64,000 nt of DNA from Actinokineospora iranica (GCF_900101685.1 NZ_FMZZ01000005.1:186001-250000), one strand, 5' to 3'. Shown: positions 52,751 through 61,713, numbered from the stretch's first letter. The notes: a model not told the origin generated them from the letters alone. Program-made: numbers and translations.

Positions 52751-54555
52751 GACGGGTCTCCCGTGGGGGTCAGCCGCACCTGGACGGTCAGGTCGGACTC
52801 GCTGTCCGGCAGCCGGACGGCCATCCGCTCGGCGTCGAAGTCGCGGTAGGGCTCGCCGTCGATGAGAACCTGGTCCAGTCGGACCCGGCCCGCGGGCAGC
52901 ACGTCGGGGGCGACCCGCAGCAGCCCGTCCGGGAAGTCGGCGTCGGCCCGCGGCCGGAACCACAGGTCCAGCGGCTCACCGCGCACCAGGAGTCCTGTGT
53001 AGACAGTGGCGAGGTAGGCCAGCTCCGCGGAGTGGTACATGCTCATCGAATGGCTGCCCTTGAGCCGTTCGGTGCCCATCAGGTACGGAATGCCGGTGGC
53101 CAGGACGTTGAAGTAGACGCCGCCCTCGTCGTGGTCGAGGAAGAACGCGTTGTAGAACGCGGCCGCCTCCCGGCCGTGCGTCAGGAACTCACGATCGCGG
53201 CGGTGCCCGGCGAGCACCAGGTACGCCAGGATCGCCTGCTCCTGCTGCCACCACGCTTTCCGGTCGTGCCAGACGAAGTCGTGCGGCGCCTGCCGCCGCA
53301 CCAGGTCGTACCAGCCGCCGCGGTGCGCGTCGCGGCCCACCTCGGGCATCGTCCGCGCCAGCGTGTCGGCCAGCCGCTGGTAGTCGTACTTCGGCTTGGC
53401 CGCGCCCATCCTGGTCAGGTTCCAGGCGATCTTGAGGTTGTGCCCGACGACGGCGCGGTCCTGCTGCCAGCCCCAACTCCGGTCCGGCGACCAGTCCGCG
53501 TGGAAGCGCTCCTGCACGAACGGGGTCTCGCGGTCGGGGAAGTGGGAGACGATCATGTCGAAGGTGTGCTCCAACATGCGCAGGTGCTGCTCGTCGCCGG
53601 TGGCCAGGTAGAGGTTGAACAGGTACGCGGGGGCGTGGTCGCCCACCGAGTTCCAGTTCTTCCGCGACCGGTTCGCCCCCAGCGACGGGTGGTGCGGGCT
53701 CAGCTCCACCGGGTCGATGTGCGAGTAGTAGCCGCCGCGCGCCGGGTCGGCGAAGAACCGCTCGAACAGCCGCATGGTGCCGTCGATGTCCTGCTTGATC
53801 GCGGGATCGCCGGTGATTCGGTAGTTCTGGACCAGCCCGGCGAGCGCGTAGATCTGCTCGTAGGCGGGAATCGCGCGGTAGTCGTCGTCGAACTCGGAGG
53901 TGAACAGCTTGCGCTCACGGCCGCCATCGACGTCGATTCCGTGGTACCAGTACGTGACGTTCTCGTCGGTGTCGACGAACCGCATGTGGTCGCGCAGGTA
54001 CCGGGACCCTCGGTCGGCGACGGTGAGGAAGTCCTCGTCGCCGGTCAGCATGAACGCCGCCGACATCCCGTACACCAGACGGGAAATCGTGTCGGTCTCC
54101 TGGACGTGCCTGCCGTTCTTGTCGCCGCCCAGCCGGATCTCGGTCCGGTAGTCGGCGTAGTCGATCTCGCCGGTGCCGAACTGCGCGCGCCGGTAGAAGC
54201 GGGCCAGCTCGGTGAGCTGCGCCGTCCACCAGCCGGGCCGCTCGAACGCGTGCGCGTCCGCGTCGTCGCCGACGAAGATCAGGCTCGTGGCCTGGTAGCG
54301 CAGGCCGTTCTGCTCGGGGTAGACCGGGCCGTAGGCGAACAGCAGCCGCCCCGGCCGCAGGTGCTCGGCCAGCCGCCCGGTCACGTCCCGGTACGGCTCG
54401 CCGAGGTTGCGCAGCAGCTGCGCCGAAGTCGTGTCGGTCAGGTGCAGGACGACCCGCCGGCCGTCCATTGTGCGCAGTCGGATCGTGCGGTTGTCGTGGT
54501 CCTCCAGGTATCCGGCGGTGGTGTCGGAGAAGGTGTGGTCGATCTCAGCGCCCAC
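52747..54555 (-). CDS. AGE-family (alpha/alpha)6-barrel protein
   Basis: 602 aa from GTG 54555. The first ~105 residues form a separate beta-rich domain (DHDNRTIRLRTMDGRRVVLH). The next ~400 are a six-hairpin barrel of N-acylglucosamine 2-epimerase/cellobiose epimerase type, with AVVGHNLKIAWNL and AWWQQEQAILAYLVLAG carrying the catalytic-type His, Glu and Trp residues. The tail is again beta-like. Coupled to glgX, so a sugar epimerase or glycosidase acting on glucans or their products is a fair inference. Confidence 0.8.
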   Translation of the reverse strand: MGAEIDHTFSDTTAGYLEDHDNRTIRLRTMDGRRVVLHLTDTTSAQLLRNLGEPYRDVTGRLAEHLRPGRLLFAYGPVYPEQNGLRYQATSLIFVGDDADAHAFERPGWWTAQLTELARFYRRAQFGTGEIDYADYRTEIRLGGDKNGRHVQETDTISRLVYGMSAAFMLTGDEDFLTVADRGSRYLRDHMRFVDTDENVTYWYHGIDVDGGRERKLFTSEFDDDYRAIPAYEQIYALAGLVQNYRITGDPAIKQDIDGTMRLFERFFADPARGGYYSHIDPVELSPHHPSLGANRSRKNWNSVGDHAPAYLFNLYLATGDEQHLRMLEHTFDMIVSHFPDRETPFVQERFHADWSPDRSWGWQQDRAVVGHNLKIAWNLTRMGAAKPKYDYQRLADTLARTMPEVGRDAHRGGWYDLVRRQAPHDFVWHDRKAWWQQEQAILAYLVLAGHRRDREFLTHGREAAAFYNAFFLDHDEGGVYFNVLATGIPYLMGTERLKGSHSMSMYHSAELAYLATVYTGLLVRGEPLDLWFRPRADADFPDGLLRVAPDVLPAGRVRLDQVLIDGEPYRDFDAERMAVRLPDSESDLTVQVRLTPTGDPS

Positions 54556-54582
54556 GGGAAGCCTCCTTGGCAGCCACCGGGA

Positions 54583-55194
54583 TCAGCGCGTCCGCGCGGC
54601 GAGCCGCTCGATCACGGTGCGGGCCAGCAGGTTGCACTGCTCGACGGTGCGCGAGGTGACCAGGTCGGGGCCGTCGACCACGACGTCCTGGTCGGTGTAG
54701 AACGCGCCCATGTTGCGCACGTCGCCGACCAGGTTGTTGTGGCAGGTGACAGCCCGGCCCCTGACCAGCTCGGGCACCGCGGACAGCAGCAGCAAACCGT
54801 GGCAGGAGAACGCCTTGATCAGGTTCGGCAGCCGGAACGCGCGCCGCATCACCTCGACCGCTGGCGCGGGGCGGGCCACGTCCTCGGCGTAGCGCAGCCG
54901 GTCGGAGACCATGCCCGACGGCACGATCAGCGCGGAGAACCGGGACAGCTCGTCGTAGTCCAGCTTCTCCAGGTCGCCGGTGACGGTGATCGGCGCGCGG
55001 TGCTCGTGGCCGGTGAAGGTCTGCGATTCGCTGCCCCACAGCCGGGTCAGCAGCTCGACCTCGGCCCCTTCCTCGGCGAAGCGCATCAGGTAGTAGGCGA
55101 TTTCCGCCTCGACGTAGTCGCTTTCCATCAGGATGCCGATGCGCTTGCCGGTGAGCCTGCCAGCGGTGATCGGGTCCTGGACGTTCTGGGTCAT
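54583..55194 (-). CDS. DJ-1/PfpI-family protein 1
   Basis: 203 aa from ATG 55194 with aaagga upstream. KRIGILMESDYVEAEIAYYL, Glu near residue 33 region, nucleophile Cys in IKAFSCHGLLLL, and VTCHNNLVGDVRNMG. Members act as deglycases, amidases, glyoxalases or unexplored hydrolases. Separated from the upstream SnoaL gene by a strong hairpin; 27 bp before the AGE gene. Confidence 0.88.
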   Translation of the reverse strand: MTQNVQDPITAGRLTGKRIGILMESDYVEAEIAYYLMRFAEEGAEVELLTRLWGSESQTFTGHEHRAPITVTGDLEKLDYDELSRFSALIVPSGMVSDRLRYAEDVARPAPAVEVMRRAFRLPNLIKAFSCHGLLLLSAVPELVRGRAVTCHNNLVGDVRNMGAFYTDQDVVVDGPDLVTSRTVEQCNLLARTVIERLAARTR

Positions 55195-55231
55195 GTCCTT
55201 TGCCTTCTTGCTTGAGGTCCGATGGGGATCG

Positions 55232-55272
55232 CCCACCCGGCAGGCGCGCGGGCAGCACGCCTGCCAGGTGGG
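55232..55272. terminator. Intergenic hairpin upstream of DJ-1 protein 1
   Basis: Stem cccacccggcaggcg / cgcctgccaggtggg, 15 bp with one mismatch and an 11-nt loop. It lies between the SnoaL stop and the DJ-1 start on the minus strand, so it could end or attenuate the upstream transcript. The downstream sequence is not T-rich. Confidence 0.65.
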
Positions 55273-55327
55273 CGGGGTGGCCGTCGAGGCGCCCCCGTGC
55301 GCTCTCGACGGCGGGGATCGACGCTCG

Positions 55328-55852
55328 TTACGCGGCCGCGCTCTCAGGACGGGGCCCCGTCGCGGGCGGAACGGCGGATCCCGGCATGGGGGCGGAGCCC
55401 CCGACGGTGCAGGTTCGGATCTTGGGGCGGCCGCCCTGCATCACGACCGACCAGTGCTCGGTGACGGTGACGCCGACCCAGACGCTGTTCGCCGACGGCG
55501 GGCGCCACATCCGGCACTGCCAGTCGACCCGAAGCTCCACTTCGGCGTGCCACGGCGAAGTCGGCGTCACCTTGACCTCGACCACATCGTGGTCCTCGTC
55601 GAAGAACGAGGCGATCGTCTCGTCGTACCAGGCCGCGAAGTCCTCGTGGCTGCGCACCGTGCGCCGGGGCAGGTGCATGGCCAACCCGGCCGTGGTCAAC
55701 AGCTCCAGCAGCACCGCGACGTCGTCGTGCCGGTCGAGCGCGGCGAACCAGTCGCGCACGAGCCCGCGGACGGCCACCTCGCTGATCGGCTGGTCGCCGG
55801 GCAGGTCTTCGCCGGTGGGCCCGATGGGGCAGTCACCGTCTCCCGCAGTCAT
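55328..55852 (-). CDS. SnoaL/NTF2-like protein 1
   Basis: 174 aa from ATG 55852. Cone-shaped NTF2 fold: SEVAVRGLVRDWFAALDRHD, FAAWYDETIASFFDEDHDV, ELRVDWQCRMWRPP and VTEHWSVVMQGGRPKIRTC. It may be a small hydrolase, cyclase or ligand-binding protein. Lies 29 bp after the ThDP enzyme. Confidence 0.8.
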   Translation of the reverse strand: MTAGDGDCPIGPTGEDLPGDQPISEVAVRGLVRDWFAALDRHDDVAVLLELLTTAGLAMHLPRRTVRSHEDFAAWYDETIASFFDEDHDVVEVKVTPTSPWHAEVELRVDWQCRMWRPPSANSVWVGVTVTEHWSVVMQGGRPKIRTCTVGGSAPMPGSAVPPATGPRPESAAA

Positions 55853-55881
55853 TTCCGCTCCTCTCTGTCGTGACTGAAAGC

Positions 55882-57501
55882 TCAGTCGATGACCAGGTCG
55901 ATGAGGAACGGCCCGTCGTGCGACAGCATCGTCTCGACCGTAGAGTCCACTTCGTACAGTCGCTCGACGCGGCGCGCGGGAACCCCCAGCGCCCCGGCCA
56001 GCTCGGTGAACTGAATGTCCGGATTGGACAGGTCGAACGCGGCGGGGAAGGAGTGCGGCTCCATCCCCAGCTCCCGCCAGTACTGCTCGATGTTGAGGTC
56101 GAGCAGGTGGTAGCGGCGGTTGTTGCAGATGACGAACTTCGCCCCGATGCCGTACCGGGCCGCGGTCCACAGCGCCTGGAAGGTGTACATGCTGCCCCCG
56201 TCGCCGGTGAAGGCGACGACCGGAAGGTCCGGCCGGGCGAGCTTGATCCCGAGCGCGCCGGGGATGCCGACGCCCAGGGACCCGCCGCGGGTCTGGAAGA
56301 ACCGGCCAGCCTCGCGCGGCGGCAGGTACTTCGCCAGCGGCGCCGACGCGGTCAGCGCCTCGTCGAACACCACCAGGTCCTCCGGAGCCCGTCCGGCGAG
56401 CCTGCGCACGAACCGGTCGAGGACGGTGTCCTGCTCCAGCGGCGGTTCCGGGTGCGTCAGCCGCGTGCGCACCTCGGTGCGCGCGGGCAGCGTCCCCGGC
56501 CGCTGCCGGAGAAGTTCCCGGCCCAGCGCCGACAGCGTCAGCTTCGGGTCCGCCACGATCCCGATGTCCACCGGGTGGTTCTTGGCGATCTCGTAGCTGT
56601 CCAGATCAATGTGGACGATCTTCGCGTCGGGCTTGAACGGGTTTTCCAGCGTGGGAAAGACTTCCGGGAAGACGTAGGTGCCGACGATCAGCACCGAGTC
56701 CGCATCGGCGACCACGCGGGCGCTGTCCGCGCCGAACATGTGCCCGAGCGCGCCGCCGTAGAGCCGGTGCGTGGCGTCGAAGTTGAACTCCGATGAGTTC
56801 ACCCCCCACACCGGCGCGTCCAGCGCCTCGGCGACCTCGGTGAGCTCGCGCTGGGCCCCGCTGGTGGCGACGCCGTCGCCCATCAGCACCAACCGGCGGT
56901 CACCGGCCAGCAGCGTCGTGGCCGCGGCGGCCACCAGCGAGGGTTCCGGCACGACCCGGGTGTTCGGGATCGAGGTGGGCACGACCTGCTCGGTGGTGAG
57001 CTGGTCCATGACGTCGGCGGGCAGCACCACCACGACCGGGCCGCGCGGCGGGGTCATGGCGATCTTGATGGCCCGCCGCAGCACCCGCAGCGTTGACGAC
57101 GGGTCCAGGACCCGGGTGGCGTACTTGGTCACCGGCTTGGCCATCGCGACCAAGTCGGCGGCCATCTGCCCGTCCATCGCGTCGTAGGACACCCCGGCCT
57201 CGCCGACCACGACCACCAGCGGCGAGCCGCCGCGCTTGGCCTGGTACAGCATCCCGATCCCGTTGCCCAGCCCCACTCCGCTGTGGAGCTGGACCAGGCC
57301 CGGGCGCTGGGTGGCCCGGGCGTACCCGTCGGCCATGCCCACCGCGACGCCCTCGTGCAGCGCCAGCAGGTAGTCGAGGTCGAACTCGGCGCCCGCGTCC
57401 AGCAGGCCCTGCTCAACGGTGCCCGGGTTGCCGAACATGTAGTCGATGCCATCGGCGGCGAACTGCTCGAAGATGGCTGTCTTGCCTGGCCTGCCGTGCA
57501 T
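55882..57501 (-). CDS. ThDP-dependent decarboxylase-like enzyme
   Basis: 539 aa. Three ThDP domains: PYR with YMFGNPGTVEQGLLDA and the activating Glu50 in LLALHEGVAVGMADGYA; a middle domain; PP with GDGGSMYTFQALWTAARYGI and VICNNRRYH for ThDP-Mg. GNPGT and the motifs resemble benzoylformate decarboxylase and related 2-oxoacid enzymes more than acetolactate synthase; FAD-binding features are weak. Substrate unknown. Confidence 0.88.
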   Translation of the reverse strand: MHGRPGKTAIFEQFAADGIDYMFGNPGTVEQGLLDAGAEFDLDYLLALHEGVAVGMADGYARATQRPGLVQLHSGVGLGNGIGMLYQAKRGGSPLVVVVGEAGVSYDAMDGQMAADLVAMAKPVTKYATRVLDPSSTLRVLRRAIKIAMTPPRGPVVVVLPADVMDQLTTEQVVPTSIPNTRVVPEPSLVAAAATTLLAGDRRLVLMGDGVATSGAQRELTEVAEALDAPVWGVNSSEFNFDATHRLYGGALGHMFGADSARVVADADSVLIVGTYVFPEVFPTLENPFKPDAKIVHIDLDSYEIAKNHPVDIGIVADPKLTLSALGRELLRQRPGTLPARTEVRTRLTHPEPPLEQDTVLDRFVRRLAGRAPEDLVVFDEALTASAPLAKYLPPREAGRFFQTRGGSLGVGIPGALGIKLARPDLPVVAFTGDGGSMYTFQALWTAARYGIGAKFVICNNRRYHLLDLNIEQYWRELGMEPHSFPAAFDLSNPDIQFTELAGALGVPARRVERLYEVDSTVETMLSHDGPFLIDLVID

Positions 57502-57510
57502 GGCGCGCTC

Positions 57511-58338
57511 CTACCAGCCGTACCGGCGAAGACCGTTTTCCAGGGTCTGCACCAGCAGTTCGCCGCTGCGCGCCGAGTCCGGAGTGGACCGCGCGGTGAT
57601 GAACGGGTAGTCGACGATGACCGAGGTCTCCTTGCCCACGTTGCCGTGGAAGCGGCCGATGGGGCGGGTCGCGTCGCGCAGGATGTACTCCAGCGGGTAC
57701 GGCGGCGGGCCCATGTTGAACTCGACGCCGACGAAGCCGGTGCCGTCCTTGTAGTCGTACTCCTTGGGGTGGCCGGTGACGTGCTTGTTCTGCAGGATGC
57801 TCTCCCGGCTCTCCAGGTCGCGGGCGAACGCGAGGACCGCGACGCCGTAGCACTCGGCCAGGATCGGCTTGTCCACGGCGACGAAGCCGAGCACCAGCTC
57901 GTGCAGCCGCTCGTTGTTGGCCAGGTCCACGATGGGGCCGCTGCCGCCGACGATCACCAGCGCGTCGAAGCTGGACACCAGGTCGGAGATGGCCGCGTCG
58001 AGCCTGCGGTTGTAGTCCTCGACGTCGCGCAGGTGGTTCACCGCGCTGTAGTACGGGCGCTCGGGAACCAGGTCGGCGAGGCTGAGCGGGTTGTCCAGCC
58101 GGGGCGATGCGTCCAGCTCGCGGACCCGGCGGGCCATGTCCGCGGTGGTGACCGAACGGCCCAGGGGCGGGTCGATGTAGTCGGGGTCCATGCTCGGCGG
58201 CAGGGCCACGGGCCGCTTGCCGGTGGGGGTGAGGAAGGTGACGCGGTAGCCCGCGGCGTCGAACGCCTCGATCGGGCCGACCAGTTCCTCACCCCAATAA
58301 CCGAACTCGGAAAGGACGACCAGCACACGCTTGGTCAT
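57511..58338 (-). CDS. DJ-1/PfpI-family protein 2
   Basis: 275 aa, ATG 58338 with agggag upstream. KRVLVVLSEFGYWGEELVGP, DALVIVGGSGPIVDLANN, nucleophile Cys in ILAECYGVAVLAFAR, and HVTGHPKEYDYKDG. Longer than protein 1 and closer to the Hsp31-like size class. 9 bp upstream of the ThDP gene. Preceded by the CTTG-N5-CAAG palindrome. Confidence 0.88.
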   Translation of the reverse strand: MTKRVLVVLSEFGYWGEELVGPIEAFDAAGYRVTFLTPTGKRPVALPPSMDPDYIDPPLGRSVTTADMARRVRELDASPRLDNPLSLADLVPERPYYSAVNHLRDVEDYNRRLDAAISDLVSSFDALVIVGGSGPIVDLANNERLHELVLGFVAVDKPILAECYGVAVLAFARDLESRESILQNKHVTGHPKEYDYKDGTGFVGVEFNMGPPPYPLEYILRDATRPIGRFHGNVGKETSVIVDYPFITARSTPDSARSGELLVQTLENGLRRYGW

Positions 58339-58386
58339 GGTTCTCCCTTCAGGAGAATTAGTTGGGGATTTCTCTTTCAATACAAC

Positions 58387-58410
58387 CCTTGTTCCGCTTG
58401 GCGGACAAGG
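58387..58410 (-). promoter_or_regulatory. Putative operator CTTG-N5-CAAG, copy 1
   Basis: On the minus strand, TTTCC then TTGTCCGCCAAGCGGAACAA, about 50-70 bp before the DJ-1 protein 2 start. The inverted repeat CTTG-tccgc-CAAG extends into a longer hairpin (ccttgttccgc/gcggacaagg), so a terminator for the EthD transcript is the alternative. Confidence 0.45.
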
Positions 58411-58448
58411 AAACCGGTGCGATAGGGCGCACTTGGCGAAATAGCTTT

Positions 58449-59135
58449 TCAGTTGGGCCCGATTACCCAGTTCTCGCGCACGGCGAGTTTGTGGACATAG
58501 CGGGGCTCGGTGAAGGTCGTGAGGTCGGCCATGGCGCGGGCGAACTCCGGGCCGCGGATGGCGGTCCGCAGCGCGTGCTCGTCGTCGAACCAGAGCTGGT
58601 AGGCGCAGTCCAGCACGGCCTCGCCGATGCCGTAGGCGCCGTCGCGGGTGAAGTTCTGGTAGTAGCGGCGCAGGCCGGGGACCTTGCTCATCAGCGGCGC
58701 GTGCGCGTCCCGGCTGTACTGCCGGAACTCGTTGAGCGGCATCCCTTCCCGGCGCTTGACCAGGACGAAGAGCTTGGTGCCCGGCTTGTCCGCGCGCTGC
58801 TCCGGTCCGGGCAGCACGACGTGCGCGTCGGTGTCGAGCACCAGGGTGCGCCAGAACGCGGCCCAGCGGGGCTCGTCGATCCGGGCGCCCTCAAGGAACT
58901 CCGGGGTCTGCAGCGAGGCGAGCTGCTCTTCCTCGTTGGCGAGCCAGATCTCCGCGACGCCGCTCCACAGCGGTTCCTCGTCGTAGGACAGCTCGACCCG
59001 GGTGTCCACGGCGTACTGCCGAATCTGCGGGATCTTGGCCGCGTACCGGACCGCGTGCTCCTGCACCCAGTAGCGGTGGAACTCCTGCTCGCTCATCCCC
59101 GGCCGGGGGTAGGCGAAGATCAGTTGGTGGATCAC
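58449..59135 (-). CDS. Protein with two EthD domains
   Basis: 228 aa from GTG 59135, overlapping the upstream stop (GTGA). Two ferredoxin-like EthD repeats: HQLIFAYPRPGMSEQEFHRY with WVQEHA in the first; FVLVKRREGMPLNEFRQYSR with DAHAPLM in the second. EthD proteins occur in polyketide tailoring, ether degradation and dehydratase reactions. Confidence 0.85.
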   Translation of the reverse strand: MIHQLIFAYPRPGMSEQEFHRYWVQEHAVRYAAKIPQIRQYAVDTRVELSYDEEPLWSGVAEIWLANEEEQLASLQTPEFLEGARIDEPRWAAFWRTLVLDTDAHVVLPGPEQRADKPGTKLFVLVKRREGMPLNEFRQYSRDAHAPLMSKVPGLRRYYQNFTRDGAYGIGEAVLDCAYQLWFDDEHALRTAIRGPEFARAMADLTTFTEPRYVHKLAVRENWVIGPN

Positions 59136-59458
59136 GCGCCCGCCCCGTCCTCGACCGGGCGGTAGCGGTTGGCCACGTCGTCGGCGAAGCCGAGGTAGTC
59201 GCGCAGCGGCCAGATCACCTCGAACTCCAGGTACTCGCGCATCGGGAGGCGGAACACCGAGCGGTCGAGTTCCTCGGCGGACTCGGCGTCCACCACGGCG
59301 ATGACCCGCTTCTGCCCGGCGACCTTCCACAGGCCGATGCAGTAGCCCGAGTTCAGCGTCTCTTCCGCGTGCCGGGTCTCTTCTTCCTCGATCTCCCACA
59401 GCTCGTCGAGGCTGATGCGGCCCTCGTGGTTCCACCGCATCTGGCAGTAGAAAAGCAT
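59132..59458 (-). CDS. Muconolactone isomerase-like protein
   Basis: 108 aa. MLFYCQMRWNHEGRISLDELWEIEEEE-like start (split: MLFYCQMRW, then SLDELWEIEEEETRHAEE), VAGQKRVIAVVDAESAEEL and RSVFRLPMREYLEFEVIWPL. The ferredoxin-like fold is that of muconolactone delta-isomerase. No other beta-ketoadipate gene is in the window, so another ring or lactone substrate is likely. Confidence 0.8.
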   Translation of the reverse strand: MLFYCQMRWNHEGRISLDELWEIEEEETRHAEETLNSGYCIGLWKVAGQKRVIAVVDAESAEELDRSVFRLPMREYLEFEVIWPLRDYLGFADDVANRYRPVEDGAGA

Positions 59459-59491
59459 GGTTGCCTTTCCTTCCTTCGGTTTCCGCCGGTT

Positions 59492-60529
59492 CTAACCGGC
59501 TTGGCGCAGCGTCTTGGTGAGCGGGTGGTCGGCGCCGAAGACGTCGACGGCCATGTCCAGCGGCGTCTTGTCGTCGTGGCCGACGAGGTCGAGGCGGGCG
59601 CCCGCCTCGATGAGGATTCGGGAGCACTCCTCGAATCCGTGCCACAGGGCGTCGTGCAGCGGCGTGTAGCCGTTGGTGGCGCCCTGGAAGTCGATGTCGA
59701 TCCCGGGCGTGTCGACCAGGATGCGGGTGATGTCGGCGTGTCCGTTGTAGACGGCCTTGTGCAGCGGGCACGCGCCGAAGGTCGGCTCGGTGGCGTTGAT
59801 GTCCGCGCCCGCGGCGATCAGCGCCCGCACGATCTCGGTGTGCCCGTCGCGGCTGGCGACCAGCAGCGGGGTGTGCAGGTCGTTGAAGCCGTTGAGGACC
59901 GGGAAGCGGGCGTCCACATCGGCCCCGTTGGCCAGCAGCACCTGCACGGCGATCAGGTCGCCGTCGGTGACCGCCGCCATCAGCTTCTGCCGCTTGACCT
60001 CGTGCTCGTCGGCCTCGATCCGCCTGCGCAGCAACGCTTCCCCAGCCAGCAGCTTCTCCCGGCCCAAAGTGTTGACGTTGATCGCGTACTCGAAGTGCTC
60101 GCGCATCGAGAACCCGTAGTGCGTGGCGAGGTTCAGGCCCGCGTTGCGGTCGAGCAGGTAGCCGACGATCTCGGGGTGCTTGTACCAGAACGCGTCCAGC
60201 AGCGGCGTGTGCCCGGTGGTGGTGGCCACCGCGTCGATGAACGCGCCCGCATCGACCAGCACCCGCACGGTCTCCAGGTCGCCGCCCTGCACCGCCTTGT
60301 GCAGCGCGGTGCCGCCCGCGGTCGGGTCGGTGGTGTAGATGTCCGCGCCCGACTCGATCAGCAGCCGGACCATGTCCGCGTCGCCCCGGCCCGCGGCGAC
60401 CATCAGCGGCGTCAGGCCGTCCGACCGGCGGGTGTTGAGGTCGACGCCGTTGCGCAGCAGGCCGCGGACCTCGAACTGGTCGCCGCGCCGGACCGCGTTC
60501 AGCAGCAGAGTGCGCATAGCGTCACTCAT
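59492..60529 (-). CDS. Ankyrin-repeat protein
   Basis: 345 aa from ATG 60529 with ccggagaaat upstream. At least seven ankyrin repeats: SDGLTPLMVAAGRGDADMVR, AGGTALHKAVQGGDLETVR, TGHTPLLDAFWYKHPEIVG, and more with LHTPLLVASRDGHTEIVRAL, CPLHKAVYNGHADI and YTPLHDALWHGFEEC. A helical insert (about residues 145-190) separates two blocks. No enzymatic domain. First gene of the operon; probably a binding scaffold. Confidence 0.9.
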   Translation of the reverse strand: MSDAMRTLLLNAVRRGDQFEVRGLLRNGVDLNTRRSDGLTPLMVAAGRGDADMVRLLIESGADIYTTDPTAGGTALHKAVQGGDLETVRVLVDAGAFIDAVATTTGHTPLLDAFWYKHPEIVGYLLDRNAGLNLATHYGFSMREHFEYAINVNTLGREKLLAGEALLRRRIEADEHEVKRQKLMAAVTDGDLIAVQVLLANGADVDARFPVLNGFNDLHTPLLVASRDGHTEIVRALIAAGADINATEPTFGACPLHKAVYNGHADITRILVDTPGIDIDFQGATNGYTPLHDALWHGFEECSRILIEAGARLDLVGHDDKTPLDMAVDVFGADHPLTKTLRQAG

Positions 60530-60576
60530 ATGATTTCTCCGGTTCTTCGTGGGTGTTTGGCGCACAATTGTTTTCG

Positions 60577-60589
60577 CTTGCCCGGCAAG
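60577..60589 (-). promoter_or_regulatory. Putative operator CTTG-N5-CAAG, copy 2
   Basis: On the minus strand, TTTCCCTTGCCGGGCAAGCG, 48 bp before the ankyrin start. Flanks match copy 1 (TTTCC before, GCGraAACAA-type after). Placed in the 238-bp divergent region shared with the exported SDR gene, which could be controlled from the same site. Confidence 0.5.
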
Positions 60590-60767
60590 GGAAATCGAAG
60601 CAGGAAAACGCGGTGCCCCGGTACGATTACCAGTCAACCCGCGGCCTGGGATAACGACAAGGCAGCGCGGACGATTAGCCGAACTTGACGCGGTGCGCGC
60701 GTTCCATTACCAAAACGCATCGTCGCCGGTCTTGGACACGCGCCCGCCCACCGCACACGATCGGGGC

Positions 60768-61712
60768 ATGACTGAGCAGGGCAAGCTGGGCAGGCGGACG
60801 TTGCTGGCGGGCGCGGGGGCGGCCGCTGGTGTGGTCGCGACAGCGGGGGCGGCCGCCGCCGCGCCCGAGGCGGCCGAGGGCCGGGGCGGCGAACTGCGCG
60901 GCCAGGTGGCGCTGATCACCGGCGCGGCGCGGGGCATCGGGCGGGCGACCGCGGTGGCGCTGGCCCGCGCGGGCGCGCACATCGTCGCCCTGGACATCGC
61001 CGCGCCGACCGCGATCAAGGTGGACTACCCGCTGGGCAGCGAGGCCGAGCTCGCCGAGACCGCGCGCGCGGTGCGCGCGCTGGGCCGCCGCTGCACGACG
61101 GTGAAGGCCGACGTGCGCGACGCCGCCCGGTTGCAGGAGGTCGCGGCGCAGGCCGTCCGCGAGTACGGCAGGCTCGACATCGCGGTCGCCAACGCGGGCG
61201 TCAACACCTACAGCCCGCTGGCGGACATGTCGCCGCGGCAGTTCGCCGACGTCATCGACGTGAACCTGGTGGGCGTGGCGAACACCATGCGCGCGGTCAT
61301 CCCGCACCTGGTCGCGCGCAAGAGCGGCGCGATCATCGTGGTGTCCTCAAGCGAGGGCAGGCACGGCGCGCCGCAGCTCGCGCACTACCAGGCGGCGAAG
61401 TGGGGGGCGATCGGCCTGGTCAAGGCGGTCGCCACCGAGGTCGGCCCGTCCGGGGTGCGGGTCAGCGGGGTCGCGCCGACCGGGGTGCGCACCCCGTTCG
61501 TGCTCAACGAGGCCACCTACGAGTGGGCGGGCGGCACCGGCCCGGAGGACCTCGACCGGGCGCTGCGGTCCTACAACACCCAGCCGGTCGGGCTGATCGA
61601 GCCATCGGATGTCGCCGACGCGATCACGTTCCTCGCTTCCCCGAGGGCGCGCTACATCTCCGGCACGGTCCTGGACGTCACCGCGGGCGCCAGCACCCGG
61701 TGGAGTTCCTGA
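60768..61712 (+). CDS. Short-chain dehydrogenase with Tat-type signal, mycofactocin-SDR-like
   Basis: 314 aa from ATG 60768. The head is LGRRTLLAGAGAAAGVVATA, a twin-arginine-type signal, unusual for an SDR. The Rossmann core follows: VALITGAARGIGRATAVAL, DIAVANAGVNTYSP, and the active Tyr/Lys in HYQAAKWGAIGL. The insert YPLGSEAELAETARAVRALG and VKADVRDAARLQEV resemble SDRs annotated as mycofactocin-coupled. 1 nt before the next gene. Confidence 0.85.
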   Translation: MTEQGKLGRRTLLAGAGAAAGVVATAGAAAAAPEAAEGRGGELRGQVALITGAARGIGRATAVALARAGAHIVALDIAAPTAIKVDYPLGSEAELAETARAVRALGRRCTTVKADVRDAARLQEVAAQAVREYGRLDIAVANAGVNTYSPLADMSPRQFADVIDVNLVGVANTMRAVIPHLVARKSGAIIVVSSSEGRHGAPQLAHYQAAKWGAIGLVKAVATEVGPSGVRVSGVAPTGVRTPFVLNEATYEWAGGTGPEDLDRALRSYNTQPVGLIEPSDVADAITFLASPRARYISGTVLDVTAGASTRWSS

Positions 61713-61713
61713 C

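Noticed and set aside
50666-55215. Two 727-codon plus-strand frames opposite glgX, AGE and DJ-1 genes
   Set aside because: Shadow frames made of Val/Arg/Gln/His-rich translation; opposing genes have family motifs throughout.
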